A stretch of 64,000 nucleotides of DNA from Pyronema omphalodes. Taxonomy: Eukaryota > Ascomycota > Pezizomycetes > Pezizales > Pyronemataceae. Below, one piece after another: positions 22,813 through 35,224 of this stretch (positions are counted from its first letter, which is position 1; each line of letters opens with the position of its first letter). Location: the NCBI GenBank assembly GCA_024516155.1, contig JAJJXM010000004.1:186001-250000 (forward strand), in the 5' to 3' direction. A model generated the notes under the pieces. It had not been told where the DNA came from. It worked only from the letters and a program-made list of their open reading frames with translations, and ran no database searches. The translations under genes and the position numbers were made by a program.

Positions 22813-23036
22813 ATGGGAAAGAATATGCTACAGAGCATCTTTGACGGCAACCCGGGCGTTCAGTACGTCGGGTTCAGAACAGAGGATTCAGCTTTGAATA
22901 TAGTATTTCCAGACAAGGAAGCATACGGTATGTAGTCACTGCAGTACGTCAGCCGTTCTCTGTAGAGATGTGAAACAATGTTTGCTAACCGATCTCAGGA
23001 ACTTCAACGGGTAAATCGATGGTTAAACTCACGCAG
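22813..23036 (+). pseudogene. 5' end of a small gene cut by a hAT element
   Basis: The exon at 22813-22927 encodes MGKNMLQSIFDGNPGVQYVG onward and ends at a gtatgt donor. The intron (22928-22998) has a perfect gctaacc branch site and ctcag acceptor. A second exon runs about 12 codons (TSTGKSMVKLTQ) and hits the end of the hAT element (TAGGGGTGG at 23037). The first exon has a local tandem duplicate just upstream (22769-22812) and a paralogue at 55888-56051 (MLQSIFESNN). The gene family is not recognised. Confidence 0.4.
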
Positions 23037-24705
23037 TAGGGGTGGTACTTTACAGTGAAGTTGGGCACGTTACAGTAAAGTTGTAACGTCACATGAAAGC
23101 TTGGCATGTTTCGTTACGTATCAAACTTTCATTATCACCACGCTATGATGGTGCTATACATCATGGTAGCCACCCACGACCTTGTACCGTCCACTCTATA
23201 AATCCGTTCCATGCGCTCTTTGATCATCAAAAACTGCCGGTGCAGCGACATGGACCCAACATTATTGTTTCACTTCCAGTCATGGGAAATCCTCGCGATC
23301 ACGAAGTATCCTCTGCATTCAAGAGGTATGATAATGCAGACAAAAGAGTTAGTATCACAGAAATTGGTGCAGCGGAAGAAATATTGATTCAACAATCACA
23401 GACACCTCGCATGATCTGCACGTTCTGCAGCACAAGACCTTCGATGAATACATCACGGCAACAGGCCTACCTGCTAGAGTGTAGTCACTTTCTTCAAGCC
23501 ATGAAGGGGGGAAAATAAACAACCCGATTACAGCTCAAGCGGGTTCTTCTTCGGCAGCACAGGCCACACTCAAAACACCCAGAGCTAATGGGAGTGTGTT
23601 GATGGTCCTCACGGATTGTGGAAACAGAGCGCTCGATGAGTCTTATGCTTTCACTCTTTTCATGTCCAATGCATCCTGTTCTTCGTGGAGAAGACCTACA
23701 TTCAACGCTGCCTCTGCAAACTAAACCCTGCATATCTTTCCCCCTGCGACTCCATATTTTCTCGGACCCTTTTCAACACTGTTGACGACATTACTGTCAG
23801 AGAGGTGGAGGAAAAAATAAAGGCAGTAAGGGATTTTTGGTATCAATATTATTACGGATTAAAGTACCAACCTGGGCTCCAACCATGTTGTCAGTATGAG
23901 CATCAATGGTTCACAATTGACATTTTTCTATAAAGCAGAGGATCTACGTGGTCACAGTTTGAATGCTTAAGGCTATGCTTGGTGGATTATGCAACAACCG
24001 CAGATACTCACAAACAGACATTTCAGAGTGATAAACTTGCTGTCAACAGATACCTGCGCGACAATGCCTGGTGTTTGAAAAGAACTTTTCCAAAATATCA
24101 CTGAACAATATCCGGAAGCTATTCCATTCTTGGTCCCCTGTGACTCTCATGGATTACTATTTTTTGTAGAGGACATTTTCATGGGCATTCTTTTCTTTGC
24201 AGGGAACAGCAAGGCAGTAAAAAAAATCGTTGAATTTTTCCATGGTGCACTTTTGAAGTTCAGAAGACTTAAAGAGCATCAGCAAGAACTCTATGGAAAG
24301 CCGTTGTCATTGCTCAGTTAGGCAATCGCACCCTGGGGAACCGGAATTGCGGCCGCAAAATCAGTATTACTAAGCAAACATGCTTTGGGCGTTATGGAGA
24401 GAAATCCCCATTCCAATTTTCATGACACCGTCATTAAATATATCAAGAACTGCCCCTTCTGGGCTGATGTTGAAGAGATGCTTCAGACTTTGGAACCCCG
24501 GAACACAGCCCTGACAAACTTCGAGTCCGACACAATGTCAGAAACCAACCAGAGCATGCTGCTAGGAGCGGCAAGGATGTTCTTGGCCGTATGGTTCGTA
24601 GCGATGTTGTGGGCTGTGACGAGACGGGAAGAAAAACCTAGTCAGGTAATGCAGAATGAGAGGAGTCAAAGACAGAAATTGGTAGAAGAACCAGGAAACA
24701 AATAA
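23037..24705 (+). pseudogene. Broken hAT-family transposase with zinc-finger N-terminus
   Basis: The 5' end reads TAGGGGTGGTAC, typical of hAT termini. The frame from 23282 (MGNPRDHEVSS) carries a BED-like finger, CTFC, then 17 residues, then YLLEC, where a His is expected before LLEC. Further pieces match the conserved core of hAT transposases of the DUF659 type: 24130-24321 contains PCDSHGLLFFVEDI, RRLKEHQQELYGKPLSLLS and, past a stop, APWGT; 24385-24705 contains KNCPFWADVEEMLQTLEPRN. Several stops and frame changes separate them and the C-terminal dimerisation part is not recognisable. The 3' terminus was not found. It is inactive. It could have been the source of the non-autonomous hAT elements only if their ends matched, and they do not. 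Confidence 0.72.
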
Positions 24706-25844
24706 CGATAACGACATAAGGTGGAGAAATTTACAATGAGACTGACAAGATAAGGCAGATAAGAATATGGAGCAAAAGATAACGAACATAACAGGAAACA
24801 GGAATTATTTGGAATGCGAATGGATTATGCTGTAATATTTGGATTTGTTTATGAGTCAGATAAGCGAACGATGTCATATTTAAGCGAAGAAACAAGGAAA
24901 GAAGCCAAGGACAAAATGAGAACACTTATCATATGTAAGAGAGGAAAAGGGAATATATAAGTAGGAGTTTCATTAGGTAGTTAGTTTCTTCGGTACGAAA
25001 CATATGATCTTGAAATACATCACTTGTAGTATCTTATCTTCATAGTAACACGTCCGTAGACAATAGGAATGAGATCGTAAATCCTTTCCCATATCCCATC
25101 CTTACTTAGTAAACATCTAACGAAGACAAGATCTAGTTGAGGAAAAACTCATCTAAGAAGCAGAGGAAAGAGGACTTACTGTAACACAGGTTAACGAAAA
25201 TAAGAAAAACAGTTCTACATCAAGAAACTATCAGTACTACATTAGATGAAGGTAAGAGGACAAACCTTGCTAATAGAGATCAAGGCCTCAGCGGAGATCC
25301 TATACCAGACGAAGGTTTTATTTGATTTGATTTTCTTGAACGTTCCCAACCTTAAGGTTATGACGTATGCACCACATGAAGGAAACAAAGGTTACTAAAG
25401 ATAACAGAATCCGAACCTAAGAAAAAGAACAGTATAGCCAAAGACGGACTCAGCAGAGATCTCTATCAACAAAGTAAATAAAGGCTATCAGAGATGGCAG
25501 ACTTACCTTGGTGTTGCTTGTCGTTGAAAACCCAGGAAAATACCCACAGCGAGACTCGAACCTGCGCCATGTTGACATAAAAATGTTGAAGCCAAGTAGA
25601 ATCGCCGGGAAAGGTTTCCCACATCAGTTTGCATAGCGTTTAGAACGAGCTATCTTGACTGACGTTCCCACGAACATTGACCTTTATAAATGCTGGTCAG
25701 GGCTAATGATTTGTGGTCTAGTAGATGTCATCTGACTGGAGGTACAGGACTGAGCGCTGAGGGCTCTAGGACACAACGACGACAAAAGACAGTATGTGAG
25801 GAAGAGAGACGGAGGTAGCAATTGCAAACACCTATATAGACCTT
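24706..25844 (-). repeat. Purine-rich relic DNA with a tRNA-like unit (B-like 25553-25562, A-like 25647-25662)
   Basis: 24700-25500 is unusually rich in gaaga, aagac and acaag words with no gene. A reversed SINE-tail-like word (ccttaaggttatgac) is at about 25355. The tRNA-like unit reads ggttcgagtctcg and tcagtcaagatagctcg on the minus strand. Confidence 0.45.
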
Positions 25845-28800
25845 CCTGGGGCGTACCCAGTGGTCGTCAGAGTACCTCCCAACGGCTAGAAATGTACCAC
25901 AAGCGCAGCACCCGCCATAACCATAAGGTTGCAGACAACCACCTTGGCTTTTCCAGGCACATCATCAAGGCCGTGGAATTTGAAATAAACGTCTATAAAC
26001 AGCTACATTGACTAGTGCAACATACCATATCGATATACATAAACGCATGTCACAATTACTGAGTTACGATGTAGTTAATTCCGGATGATATCAGCTGAAA
26101 GACCCAACAGTCAAGCGCAGCTGGCAGTCTATTGGCTGAATCAATGGAAGATCTCAGTTTCGTATGGTCAGCCTACCTCTTCCACCAATACACAATACTG
26201 CAACGAAAAGAATATCCAATCAATAGAATAAATGTTGAATTAACCGTGACTCGAACGCACGAATACCCACGCCGAAAAAAAAAAGAGAAGCCAATATCTT
26301 CGGTCGCAAAGACAATAGAAAAGAGACACATATGTCAGCTAAATTAGCTGGAATATGCTGGCGGTAATCATTATATAATCACTTGTGTACAATGTAACTG
26401 GTATATACCCCTATATACGATATTATTCTAAGGTAGAGGCGAGTAAGTACCACGCAGCCCACACCAGGGCAATTGTAGACTTCCAACCATGGATAGTCAG
26501 AGGAGGGATAAAAATGATACCGGTATAATTTAGATAATGAAAAAAAAAATTCAGGGTTTCAATGGGACGTGTTGAACATAAGCGTTGGTGTGGTTTTGGA
26601 TCCGTAAGATGGTAAAAATGATGTCAGTCGAGATATTACTATCAGTAGAGGGGAAGTCGAATTGAGAATTATCCTGTGTTATCCTTCGAAACATTGAATC
26701 TTCGCTATATAATGTTCCAGACTGGAAATTGCGTAAGCGCCCTAGAACGGTGCGATTATTCCACCTCTACAATACTGTTTTTACCACCCAGCTACTTTTC
26801 TCGCGGTGCTCGTAATATATTAACAACATCAGAGTTCATACCTACTGTTACCCGTGGTCTGAAATCAGTAGCAGTCAGTCTATAGTTCACATAGCATGCT
26901 TGAGTGATAGATCATGAAGCCGCTGTGTAACGCGGACAGCTATCTGATCTTTTCATCCTCCATCCTCCATCCTCCATCGTCCAATATCCATCGTGCAATA
27001 TCCATCGTCATTCCCGAAAACTGCAGCATTTTTCCACTCCTCTATATCCTACGGTCAACCCCCATCACCTCCTTCTCATTCTCCGGTTTTGGCTCCACTA
27101 CCGCTACAGTAGTACTCTGCAAACTCTCCCCCTCGGTCTCGTTTGGGCTTCAACTGTCAATTCAAGATGCATCCATGCAATTTCTTTCCTTTCATCAACC
27201 TTGTTTTCTTACTCGCTACGGACAAAGCTTGTACTGGTGATACTTCCACGGGTATTCAGGAGCGTGGTGTCGATGTTGGCAGTAACGTCTATACGCCAAA
27301 ATATCATCGATATGAAGTCCAGCAGAGGGGAAGGTGTAAGATAGGAACTGCGCCGTTTTGTAATTGGCGGGATATGGACGCTATCATCAGTAGCACGGTA
27401 AGTTTTGTATCTTTGGAAGAACTGAAGGCACCTTGCTAATATCAGCTTATAGCCTTCGTCAGCACCCGAATTAGCCACCCGAGACTGTCCGACAGTGATC
27501 TCTGAAATGACCCACAAGCACAACCTCCAGCTTCTCGATGATTTCATTGACTTAATTGTTAAAATCCAGATCTTGTACAAGCTGTTCTCACCAAGCTATG
27601 ATAAAGAGGATTTACCCCGGGTCATGATAGACGAGATTAAAACTTGGCCCGATGTGAAAGTCCTCAACAATGAATGGTTTGGCGGGAATATAACACCGGA
27701 TGATATTCCAGAGGTTTTGCAGCCATTTGTTGATGAGCTTGTAAGCTTTGATACGTCTAATCGAACGGAGGAGGAGAAGGTTCAGGATGCTGTTGAGATT
27801 TTGCCGGCTTATTTATTTGTTGTTTACTTTGTAGATCAGGAGAAGATGGAGGAGGTTTCTGGAAGCCTTGACCCATCGCCACCGGAGTTTGAGAGTCTTG
27901 AGTGGTATGGTCAATACAGTGTGCTGTGTGGGAAGAATATGGAGGATGGACAAGGTACCATGGAATCCTCCTCCGATATTAACCCTCTGGATAGCAAAAT
28001 CAACGCCGAATCCTCCACGGTTACGCCTAGCGGTAATATCGAAGAATCTTCACGGAACGATGTTGGAGAATCCTCAAACGTGGATATGGATGATATCGAT
28101 TCGTATTACAATAACCGTACTGCTGAGGATTGCATGCGGCAGGCGCTTCAAGACCTTTCACGGCTACAGAAGATGATAGAGGATGATCGCAGAGATATTG
28201 ATTCCAGGGTCGACAAGCACGAGAAGGAGAATGGTTTCCCGTCAACCACGTATAAAGAGGTCAAGACGGATCAGAATTGGAAATGGGAGGACGAGGATTG
28301 GGTGACGTGTATGCTAGAGCCTGTGGGTTGTTATCTTGTTCCTAATTATCCATTCGAAGTGGTGGAGGTTAAGTCACGGGAGGAATTGAGGAGACTTATG
28401 TTGGAGGATAATGACAAGCAAGCGGAGCATTACAAAATCAGGGAAGCAATGCTCAAATCCAATCCTGTCTATCAAGAGATGATGAGGAAGGATGCCGAAA
28501 AGAGTGGACTCGCAGAAAAGACCAACTCTACGGATATCACGAGGGAGGACGACAATGCCGACAGAACAATGAATGGTGTTCAGAGAGGCAGTATCGTAAG
28601 GCCTCTGGAAGAGGAACACGCCACAATTGCCGAATCCACTAATGTATAATACTCACGTATGGCTCCTATTTTTGCATTCGTCGCCCACTATCCCCGCACT
28701 TTCTGATGATGGTTTTGTCTTCAATTGGTAATTGCTCCTAGCTTTATTGACTATCCATGTATAGAATACGTATTATGTATCGAGTATGGTATTATCAACA

Positions 28801-29145
28801 GTTGAGTCTGATAGTGGTGAACGGAGAAAGGGAAGTTTGACACAAATCCTTCGGGCTTTATTTTACTGTGCTTATCAATTGGTGTATGGTGCTCAATACA
28901 CGTTAATGGTTCAAACTTCAAACTGCATGATATCATCCCCGCATCATTATCGTCATACATACAAGCGGCGATAACGCCTGCACCTCATCAACTGACCGCT
29001 GATGGGTGATGCCATCTCCGCACGTGGTGTATGTACACGCATGCCGCGTGATGCTATGTGATGCAAGTCGCGTCCACGGTCCAACAGCGAACGCTCAACC
29101 TACAGCTCGGCTACTGTACTCGCATAAGTCGCATCCTGCATCGTG
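25845..29145. repeat. Left arm of a large inverted repeat (about 3.3 kb)
   Basis: The reverse complement aligns end to end with about 45625-49430. Landmarks in mirrored order are: gcgtacccagtggtc / gaccactgggtacNc; the gene at 27167-28649 / 48115-46633; and gatgccatctccgcacgtgg / ccacgtgcggagatggcatc. The arms are about 3.3 kb once a 502-base insertion in the right arm is removed. This arm includes one tRNA-like unit (B-like 26248-26257, A-like 26335-26352, minus strand). Confidence 0.93.
27167..28649 (+). CDS. Probably secreted 475-residue protein, copy A
   Basis: I do not recognise the family. Exon 1 is 27167-27397, the intron is 27398-27452 (gtaagt donor, ttgctaat branch, tatag acceptor, phase 0) and exon 2 is 27453-28649. 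The N-terminus MHPCNFFPFINLVFLLATDK looks like a signal peptide with a hydrophobic core at residues 6-18. The mature part has a Cys-containing segment (GRCKIGTAPFCNWRD). A helical middle follows (HNLQLLDDFIDLIVKIQILY) and then a Ser/Glu-rich linker near residues 230-270. The C-terminal part is charged and helical (SREELRRLMLEDNDKQ, REAMLKSNPVYQEMMRKD). NRT, NST and NNRT sequons are present. A tandem cctccatc leader lies upstream of the ATG. Its twin at 46633-48115 is intact with mostly conservative changes, which suggests selection or gene conversion. Confidence 0.8.
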
Positions 29146-30412
29146 CAGATTGGATTTGGTGCTACCCCGCTCGTCTCAGTCCGACGAACCAGCCGTCGCA
29201 CCGTCGCGCCGCGCGAGGCGAGAAATAACAACGTCACCGACTCATCCATCACCACCATCGCCGCCCGCCTCAATGTAACCAACACAAATTCGCGTTTCAG
29301 AGCAATTTCCTTTTGCACATAATAGGTTTAATTGAGGTGAATATGTATGGTGAATATGTAATTAAGCTAAACTAAAATAAACTAATTTGCCCTGGTTGCC
29401 CTGCGTATGTATGGTGCCCTTAGGTGCAGCACTCCTCGCAGGTCCGTGCGCGCGCGACGCAGGGTCTGGACGGATCTTGGGTACGGTGGTGCTTTCCTTA
29501 CACTTTACCTTACATGCTCTTGCTCTTGCGCCTACCATACCGCCTGTCGCCTTACGAATTTGCAACTTGGACCCCCCTTATCCTGAGATCGGTATCCTGA
29601 GATCTTGTTTTCGGGTTTTCGGGTTTTTGAGTTCAACGCTGCCGTCGCTGCTGCTGGTGCTGACTGACTGGCTCGGACGATTGACGATTGGCGATTGGCG
29701 ATTGGCGATTGGGAAAGTCGGGGATACGGCGCGGAATTGTGAGAGGAGGTAGAAGAAACGGTGAAGCTGAAAAGGAAAAGGCAAATTTGTGGAGGTGGAT
29801 ATAGTCCTGGCCTCTTTACGTACTATACAGAGAGAGACAGAGACAGAGAGGCGAAAGAAAGGAAGGAAGGAAACCAAGGGATAATTGAAAGAAAGGAATT
29901 AAAGGAATTAAAGGAATTACAAAAGAAGACAGGAAGACAAGGAGGAAAAGGGAAGAAAAAAGTGTACAAACCTCAAGCGCAGAACGAACTTAACCCCCTC
30001 CACTTCCACCCCCCTCACCCAAAGGACGGACAGGGACTTCGAGGCTTCGACCCCCAGCTTATGTTGAAGCTCCTAACACTACTACTACCGACGACTACTG
30101 CTTCTACGACCACGGCTGCCACTTGGTACACGGTACCGATACTTCGCGTCGTGAACTGAAGTTTGAGCTTTGGGCTTTGGACTTCGACACTCGAGACAAC
30201 GCTCAGTATAAGACATACTCGGTAACTGGATCAACTAGGTCTACTCGGTAATCTCGACATCGTCGATATCTTCGACATCTTCGACATCTTTGACATCTTC
30301 GACTAGCCACCCGAAACCTCGTCACCTCGTCACCTCGTCACCGGATATCCAACCACCTCACCATCCCACGACGCACAGCAAAGCACAGCACAGCACGGTT
30401 CAACCCCCGACC
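29146..30412 (+). promoter_or_regulatory. Upstream region of the 30413 gene, with tandem CCAAT boxes
   Basis: No gene is supported here. At 29686-29712 gattggc is repeated four times. This is CCAAT on the minus strand, repeated every 7 bases, with one more (gattgac) just before. A purine-rich tract (29830-29960) and a 9-base microsatellite (gacatcttc, about 30256-30304) follow, then a CA/CT-rich leader up to the ATG at 30413. Open frames across this stretch are produced by the simple repeats. Confidence 0.45.
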
Positions 30413-32037
30413 ATGTTCCACCGACGGCCATCTCTCACGCCTCAAAGCCCATCCACGCGGCTCCTCTCACGCTCCGGAACTCGTCAAGGTACCACAGGTC
30501 ACGTAGGACTCGCCGGACCCGCCATCTTGGATCTTCGCCTGGATACTCCTGATACTGGATCTTCCTTTGCGGATGATATGGGTGGTATGTTTCCTGAGTT
30601 GATGACAAGTTTGAGGCCGGGAACGAAGAGGGGTGGTGGGGGCGAGAGCGATGGCGATGAAGGCGCTGATGGAGGCGCCGGCGCTTGGAAGAGGATGAGG
30701 ATGTCGGTTGCTGCTGAGGGGGGCTTGGGGCCGGAGTCTAAACGGGGGAGTTTGTTGGGGAGGATGGATGATAGGGAGGAACAGACACAGAAGGTCGATA
30801 TGATGGAGGTGCTGAGGGAGAAGAGGAGTTGTGAGTTGAAGGATGGTGGGGTTATGTGAGTTTTTCCTTCCTTTCTTTGCTTTCGTTTTTGGAGTTGTTA
30901 TTTCCTCCCCATGGCTGCGGAGACTCAGCGGAGAGAAGCTGCTGGAAGTTTTCATCCAGCAGGGTGTGGGGAACCAAGCAATTGGGAAGCTGTGAAGCTG
31001 TGAAGCTGGGGGTCAAGGAAACCAAACAAGATCAGCCAACACAAAAAAAAAAACAAAAAAACCGAAAGTGAAGAATAATATCTCTGATGATCTTTTGCGG
31101 TGTTCAGTAGCTGCATCCAATTTCCACTATCCTCCTTACCACTACCCAGCACACACCCCAGCAGCCCTCTCTCCCGCAGTCCCTCCACCTCCGCTGCACG
31201 CGCCTGGTGGAGTCCATCTAGTCCATCCAGCCCGTCAATACCATCTAGTCCAATAATCGAAATCACCACAATGTCAAATAAACCCACCACTAACCATCCT
31301 TATGGCAGTCTCACAAGCCCGGAAATCAGCCCCATAAGCACCTTCAACCCCCACGGTCAACCATGGCATCTCGCACCACAACCTCGTCCTCTCTCTGACG
31401 GTTCTACCTACGAAAGTGCTTATGCAAGTCTCAACAGCCGCTATGGGGGCCCTTCGGAATGGGTTGCGGCTAGTAATAGGGAGAATGATGAGGCTTTGAG
31501 GGATATGAGGGATGGTAGGGATGGCCGAGATGGCCGAGATGGCAGAGATATTAGGGATAGTTACATCAGTGCCACAGCTAGCAACTACGGCAGTGCAAGT
31601 AACTATGGCAGTACCAACAGCCGCTACGGCGACTTGCAAAGTCAGGGCCCGAATGTCACCAACTCTAACCAAACCGACCAACTTGAACGGGTTAAAAGCG
31701 CTAGTACTGTTATCTCCAGAATGACGGGATTGGAAGTCGTCATGGATTGTACGCCGAAAAGTATGCTTGGAATGGAGGAGATGGGGGGTATGCTGGAGAC
31801 ACAGCAAGACCAGCAACACCAGCAGGAACAGGGCCAGGGGATTCCGTTGGGGTATGAGTTTGTTGCGTAAGTGATTTCTGGACGGATAGAGGGAAGGAAG
31901 GATATAGGCTGATAGTTACTAGAAACCAGGGACAGGAACCGCAGAAGAAACAGAGAGGTATTATGGCGAACTTTGGTCATTGGTTGAAGAAAAAGGCGAA
32001 GTTGGGGAAGTATAGGAAGAAGTCGAGGTCGGAGTAG
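30413..32037 (+). CDS. Three-exon gene for a disordered 438-residue protein
   Basis: I do not recognise the family. Exons are 30413-30855, 31108-31866 and 31923-32037. Introns are 30856-31107 (gtgagt to ttcag) and 31867-31922 (gtaagt to actag), both phase 2, keeping one frame of 438 codons. The protein starts MFHRRPSLTPQSPSTRLLSR. It has Gly/Asp-rich segments, a basic patch (AWKRMRM), a repeated DGRDGRDGRD motif, tandem ASNYGS/TNSRYG words and a Gln-rich stretch (QQDQQHQQEQGQ). It ends in a strongly basic tail (FGHWLKKKAKLGKYRKKSRS) that could bind nucleic acid or carry a nuclear signal. No enzyme motif or signal peptide is visible. The third exon depends on the acceptor chosen: the next AG, at aaccag, would give a shorter tail. 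A G-run starts 23 bases after the stop. Confidence 0.6.
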
Positions 32038-34775
32038 GAGTAGGGGTTGGAATCGACGGAGGGGGGGGGGGGGGGGGGGGGAGGGGGGGGGGGGGGGGGG
32101 TTTGAAAGAGACAGCAAAGAACATCAGAAGAGGAGGTTGAAGTACAGATCGGAGGAGACATCAACAGAAACATCGTGGGCGAAATTACAGAAGCAGTCAT
32201 ATCGGGATTCAACACAAAATAACACCAGCATTAGCATTAGCAAGAGGGAATAAGAAAGTAGTGGCAAAACAAGGGGGTGTATATACCAACATTCAAAGAG
32301 CAGGAAGATTTTAGTTTCGGTGTTACTATGCGAAGATAATATGGTGGAGCTCAGGCGGAACCAGAAGCGGAGTAGGGTGGGGTGGCGGAACTAGAGGTGC
32401 GGACGTCGCATATTTAAAACACCAGCACCGGCACCAGCATTTTTTTTAACAGAAAAGGGAGTTAGTTTTTGCATCAGAGCATCGGCAGAGTTTATCACAT
32501 ATCATTATCGGATCATTTCGGTTTCAAGGCTTTTCAGAGCTGTGGCAAGGAAACGACGGAGGGAGGATGAATGGAGAGAAGCCCGGAGGGATATCATGTC
32601 CGCATGTTGCCTCGGGACTTGGTTTTCCTGGGGGTTTTCTTAATTCAGGCGGGGATTATTTCGTTTTTTGTTGTTCTTGTTTTTTTTTTTACTATCATCA
32701 TTTTCGTTCTTTCTTTTCTTTTTTATTCGCTCCATCATCATCATCATCATATTACGTCATCTCATCTGTTCTTATCGGATCTTGTTTCTTGTTATATTTT
32801 ACATATTTTATCTTACATAGCGAAGCATTAGCAATTGCATTAGCAATTGCAGGCATTCTTTCTTGGTCTGTTCTTATTGTCTTTCTTGGTCTGTTCTCAG
32901 TAGCGGTTTGTAGCGGTTTTTGTTTACTGCTGTTTTTTTTTTGCTTTGCTTTGCTTTGCTTTGGTAAAGGTTTAGCTTCGTTTTTGTGAGGTTGTGAAGG
33001 TTGCGGGTTGCGGGTTGGCTTCGTTTTTGTGAGGTTGTGAAGGTTGTGCAGGTGGTGGAGGTTTATTGCTTTTTTAATTATGATTTTCGTTATCGCGGCT
33101 TGAAAATCTTAAGTCCTGAAGTTCTGAAGTCTCGAAGTCTCAAAGTCTCAAACTCCCTTTACCAGCTACCATCCACCATCCACCATCCACCATCCACCAG
33201 CCACCAGCCACCATCCTATCCCATTCCATTTCCTAGTTAAGAAACTCACTTTAATACCATTCCAAATTCAATTGATGAAAAAAAAACAAATCTGATAACC
33301 CGAAGATTAATAGTAGGTTCTATGTAGTCTGGATTATGTTTTTTTTTTTGATGTTTTTGATGTTTGGGTTGAAGGTTGAAGGTTGAAGGTTGAATGTGGA
33401 AGGTAAGGAGGATAGAGTGATGGGGGGGTGGGGGGGTGGTGGATGGTTTGGTTTGGTGTACTGGTTTACCGGATGGGGTTTGTTATTGCTGTTTCTGTTG
33501 CTGTTTCTGTTGCTGTTTCTGTTGCTGTTTCTGAGATTTTCTTGTAGGAAAATAGAAGAAAAAAAATGGAAAATGGGAAATTGAAATATCAACATCCATT
33601 TTTTTTTTTTTTTTTTTTTTTTTGGGGGGGGGGGGGGACGGACTTGGTGCTGCTGCTGGTGTTAGAGAGGATTATATGGTGTTGGTGTTGGGGAAATGTA
33701 CCGCGGTGTGATGAAAATATTTTCGGGGGATCTGGAATGCAGAAGTCGTGCAAACGGGGAGATGGAGGTACTGTGGATACTGTGGAGCTGTGGAGCTGTG
33801 GATACTGTGGATCTGTGGATACTGTGGATCTGGTGTATCCGTTTGACCTATTGAAGCCTGGATGTTGGGAAACTGACACATTGACACAATGAAATCCCTG
33901 GAACTACTAAGGTTGGTAATTGTGTGGATTTGGCCGGAGAAGATATATGATAGGATTACTGCTGTATAACTACTTTTTGCATTCTACAGAGGGGTATAAG
34001 ACATGGAATTGGGTGTATGTGGGAAGCAGACAGGAAGGGTGATGATAGAAAAGATTCGACGTTGGATTTTAGGATTTTTTTTTTCATCATCATGTTCATG
34101 ATAATCTGTTTCATCTGTTTCATCTGTTTCATCAGTTGGAAGGTCGTTATGGTGTATGGATATATATAGGGAAGATTGGAAATATTGAAAACATCAGTTA
34201 TCAGAGAATCTTCGTCAGCTTGGTTGACTCCAGACTCCAGGCAGGCTTCCTCCATATATGTAGGGATGATGGGAGGTTGAATTAAGCTTTCTTCTCCACC
34301 TTCCGGATTCTGGAAAAATATTCAATTCCAGCTGGGATTCGGGGTGTAATGATATGCAGGGTCTTGCTTGGCTTTATATGCACGTGCTGGTCTTGGTGGG
34401 AATTTTCCGGATTTAGAGGGTCTTGGCGTCGGTTGTTGCTTGTTGTTTTATGTACAACAGGGGTGAAATGGAACTTGTGGTGTCTGAACTCTGAACACGA
34501 TACGCGAGATGCGGGGTGTTTTTGACACCTGTGGGGTGCAGACGGCTGTCAAGAATGTTTTTCCTCGACCGCCAATATTGTCGTCCAGAGCCGGACTCTG
34601 GAACAAATGTCGGGGTTCAGTTGATCCAGAACATTTAGCCGATCAACCCCTCGGCCTGGAAATGGAAAATGGTAGAGATATATATGGGATTAGAGAGGGG
34701 GTTGAAGATGTCAATATTCTCGGGGGGTTGTTTGTGGCCACTCAAAAGCGCAAACAGCGGGAGCTTACGGGGCTT
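32038..34775. other. Intergenic DNA rich in microsatellites and homopolymers
   Basis: Contains a G21-A-G18 tract (32061-32100) and a T-rich 3' region (32660-32990). It also contains a ctgtttctgttg array (33487-33535), a ggttgaa array (33367-33395), a T25-G14 tract (33599-33637), gatactgtg repeats (33768-33832) and a ttcatctg repeat (34108-34135). Many frames arise from these and none is supported. This simple-repeat content is absent from the transposon-filled blocks on either side. Confidence 0.6.
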
Positions 34776-35224
34776 GGCGTTTTTATATACCGCCCGCTAC
34801 GGTTCTTTGCTACAGCTCTTCTCTTGCTCTTTCTCCATCTCTACCCGTTCGTGCTTTCTTCCGCGAACATTTACAACTGCTTTTACCCTCTGCTTGAGAT
34901 CCACCTCCACCGATTGATAGTAAGTGTTCCTGACCGTGATGTTGCCTACTATTGGATTCTCTCAAGTGTCTATGGGCATTGTTTTATTACCATTGCGCCG
35001 CGCCGATCTTCGGAACTTCAATTGCTGGCGAGGCTGAATAGAGAATCGTTTTGCAATGCAAGACAAAGTGTTTTTGACTGACAACTTGTCATAGGAGAGT
35101 CAAACAGTGTTTCCACTCGCCAGTGAACCTGGGCGTTCACGACCTCTAATTCCAAACCTAATCAACATCACTCGACCTGTAGCTTACCTCAGCGAACTCC
35201 ACCTTTGTAAATCATCCGTCAAGG
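34776..35224 (+). promoter_or_regulatory. TATA-type promoter and leader of the 35225 gene
   Basis: A TATATA box at 34784-34789 is followed by a pyrimidine-rich stretch (cttctcttgctctttctcc), the usual layout of a strong fungal core promoter. The leader to the ATG at 35225 would be about 400 bases and may hold an untranslated intron, since gtaagtgttcctgacc near 34920 is a good donor. A 190-codon frame across this segment has no gene-like quality. Confidence 0.45.

Noticed and set aside
29761..30159. Lys/Glu-rich 132-codon frame before the 30413 gene
   Set aside because: It consists of purine-rich simple repeats (aaggaattaaaggaatta) in a promoter region, then runs into unrelated sequence.
31274..32124. 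Minus-strand frames of 160-181 codons
   Set aside because: They are complements of the plus-strand exons at 31108-32037, and one includes the poly-G tract as poly-Pro.
32567..32989. 140-codon hydrophobic frame after the 30413 gene
   Set aside because: It comes from T-rich microsatellite DNA, with several overlapping alternatives and no splice structure.
33599..33637. Telomere-like T/G repeat
   Set aside because: It is one T-run and one G-run, not a repeated short unit such as TTAGGG.
34509..35081. 190-codon frame upstream of the RRM-like gene
   Set aside because: It crosses a TATA box and pyrimidine-rich core promoter, and its protein has no gene-like composition.
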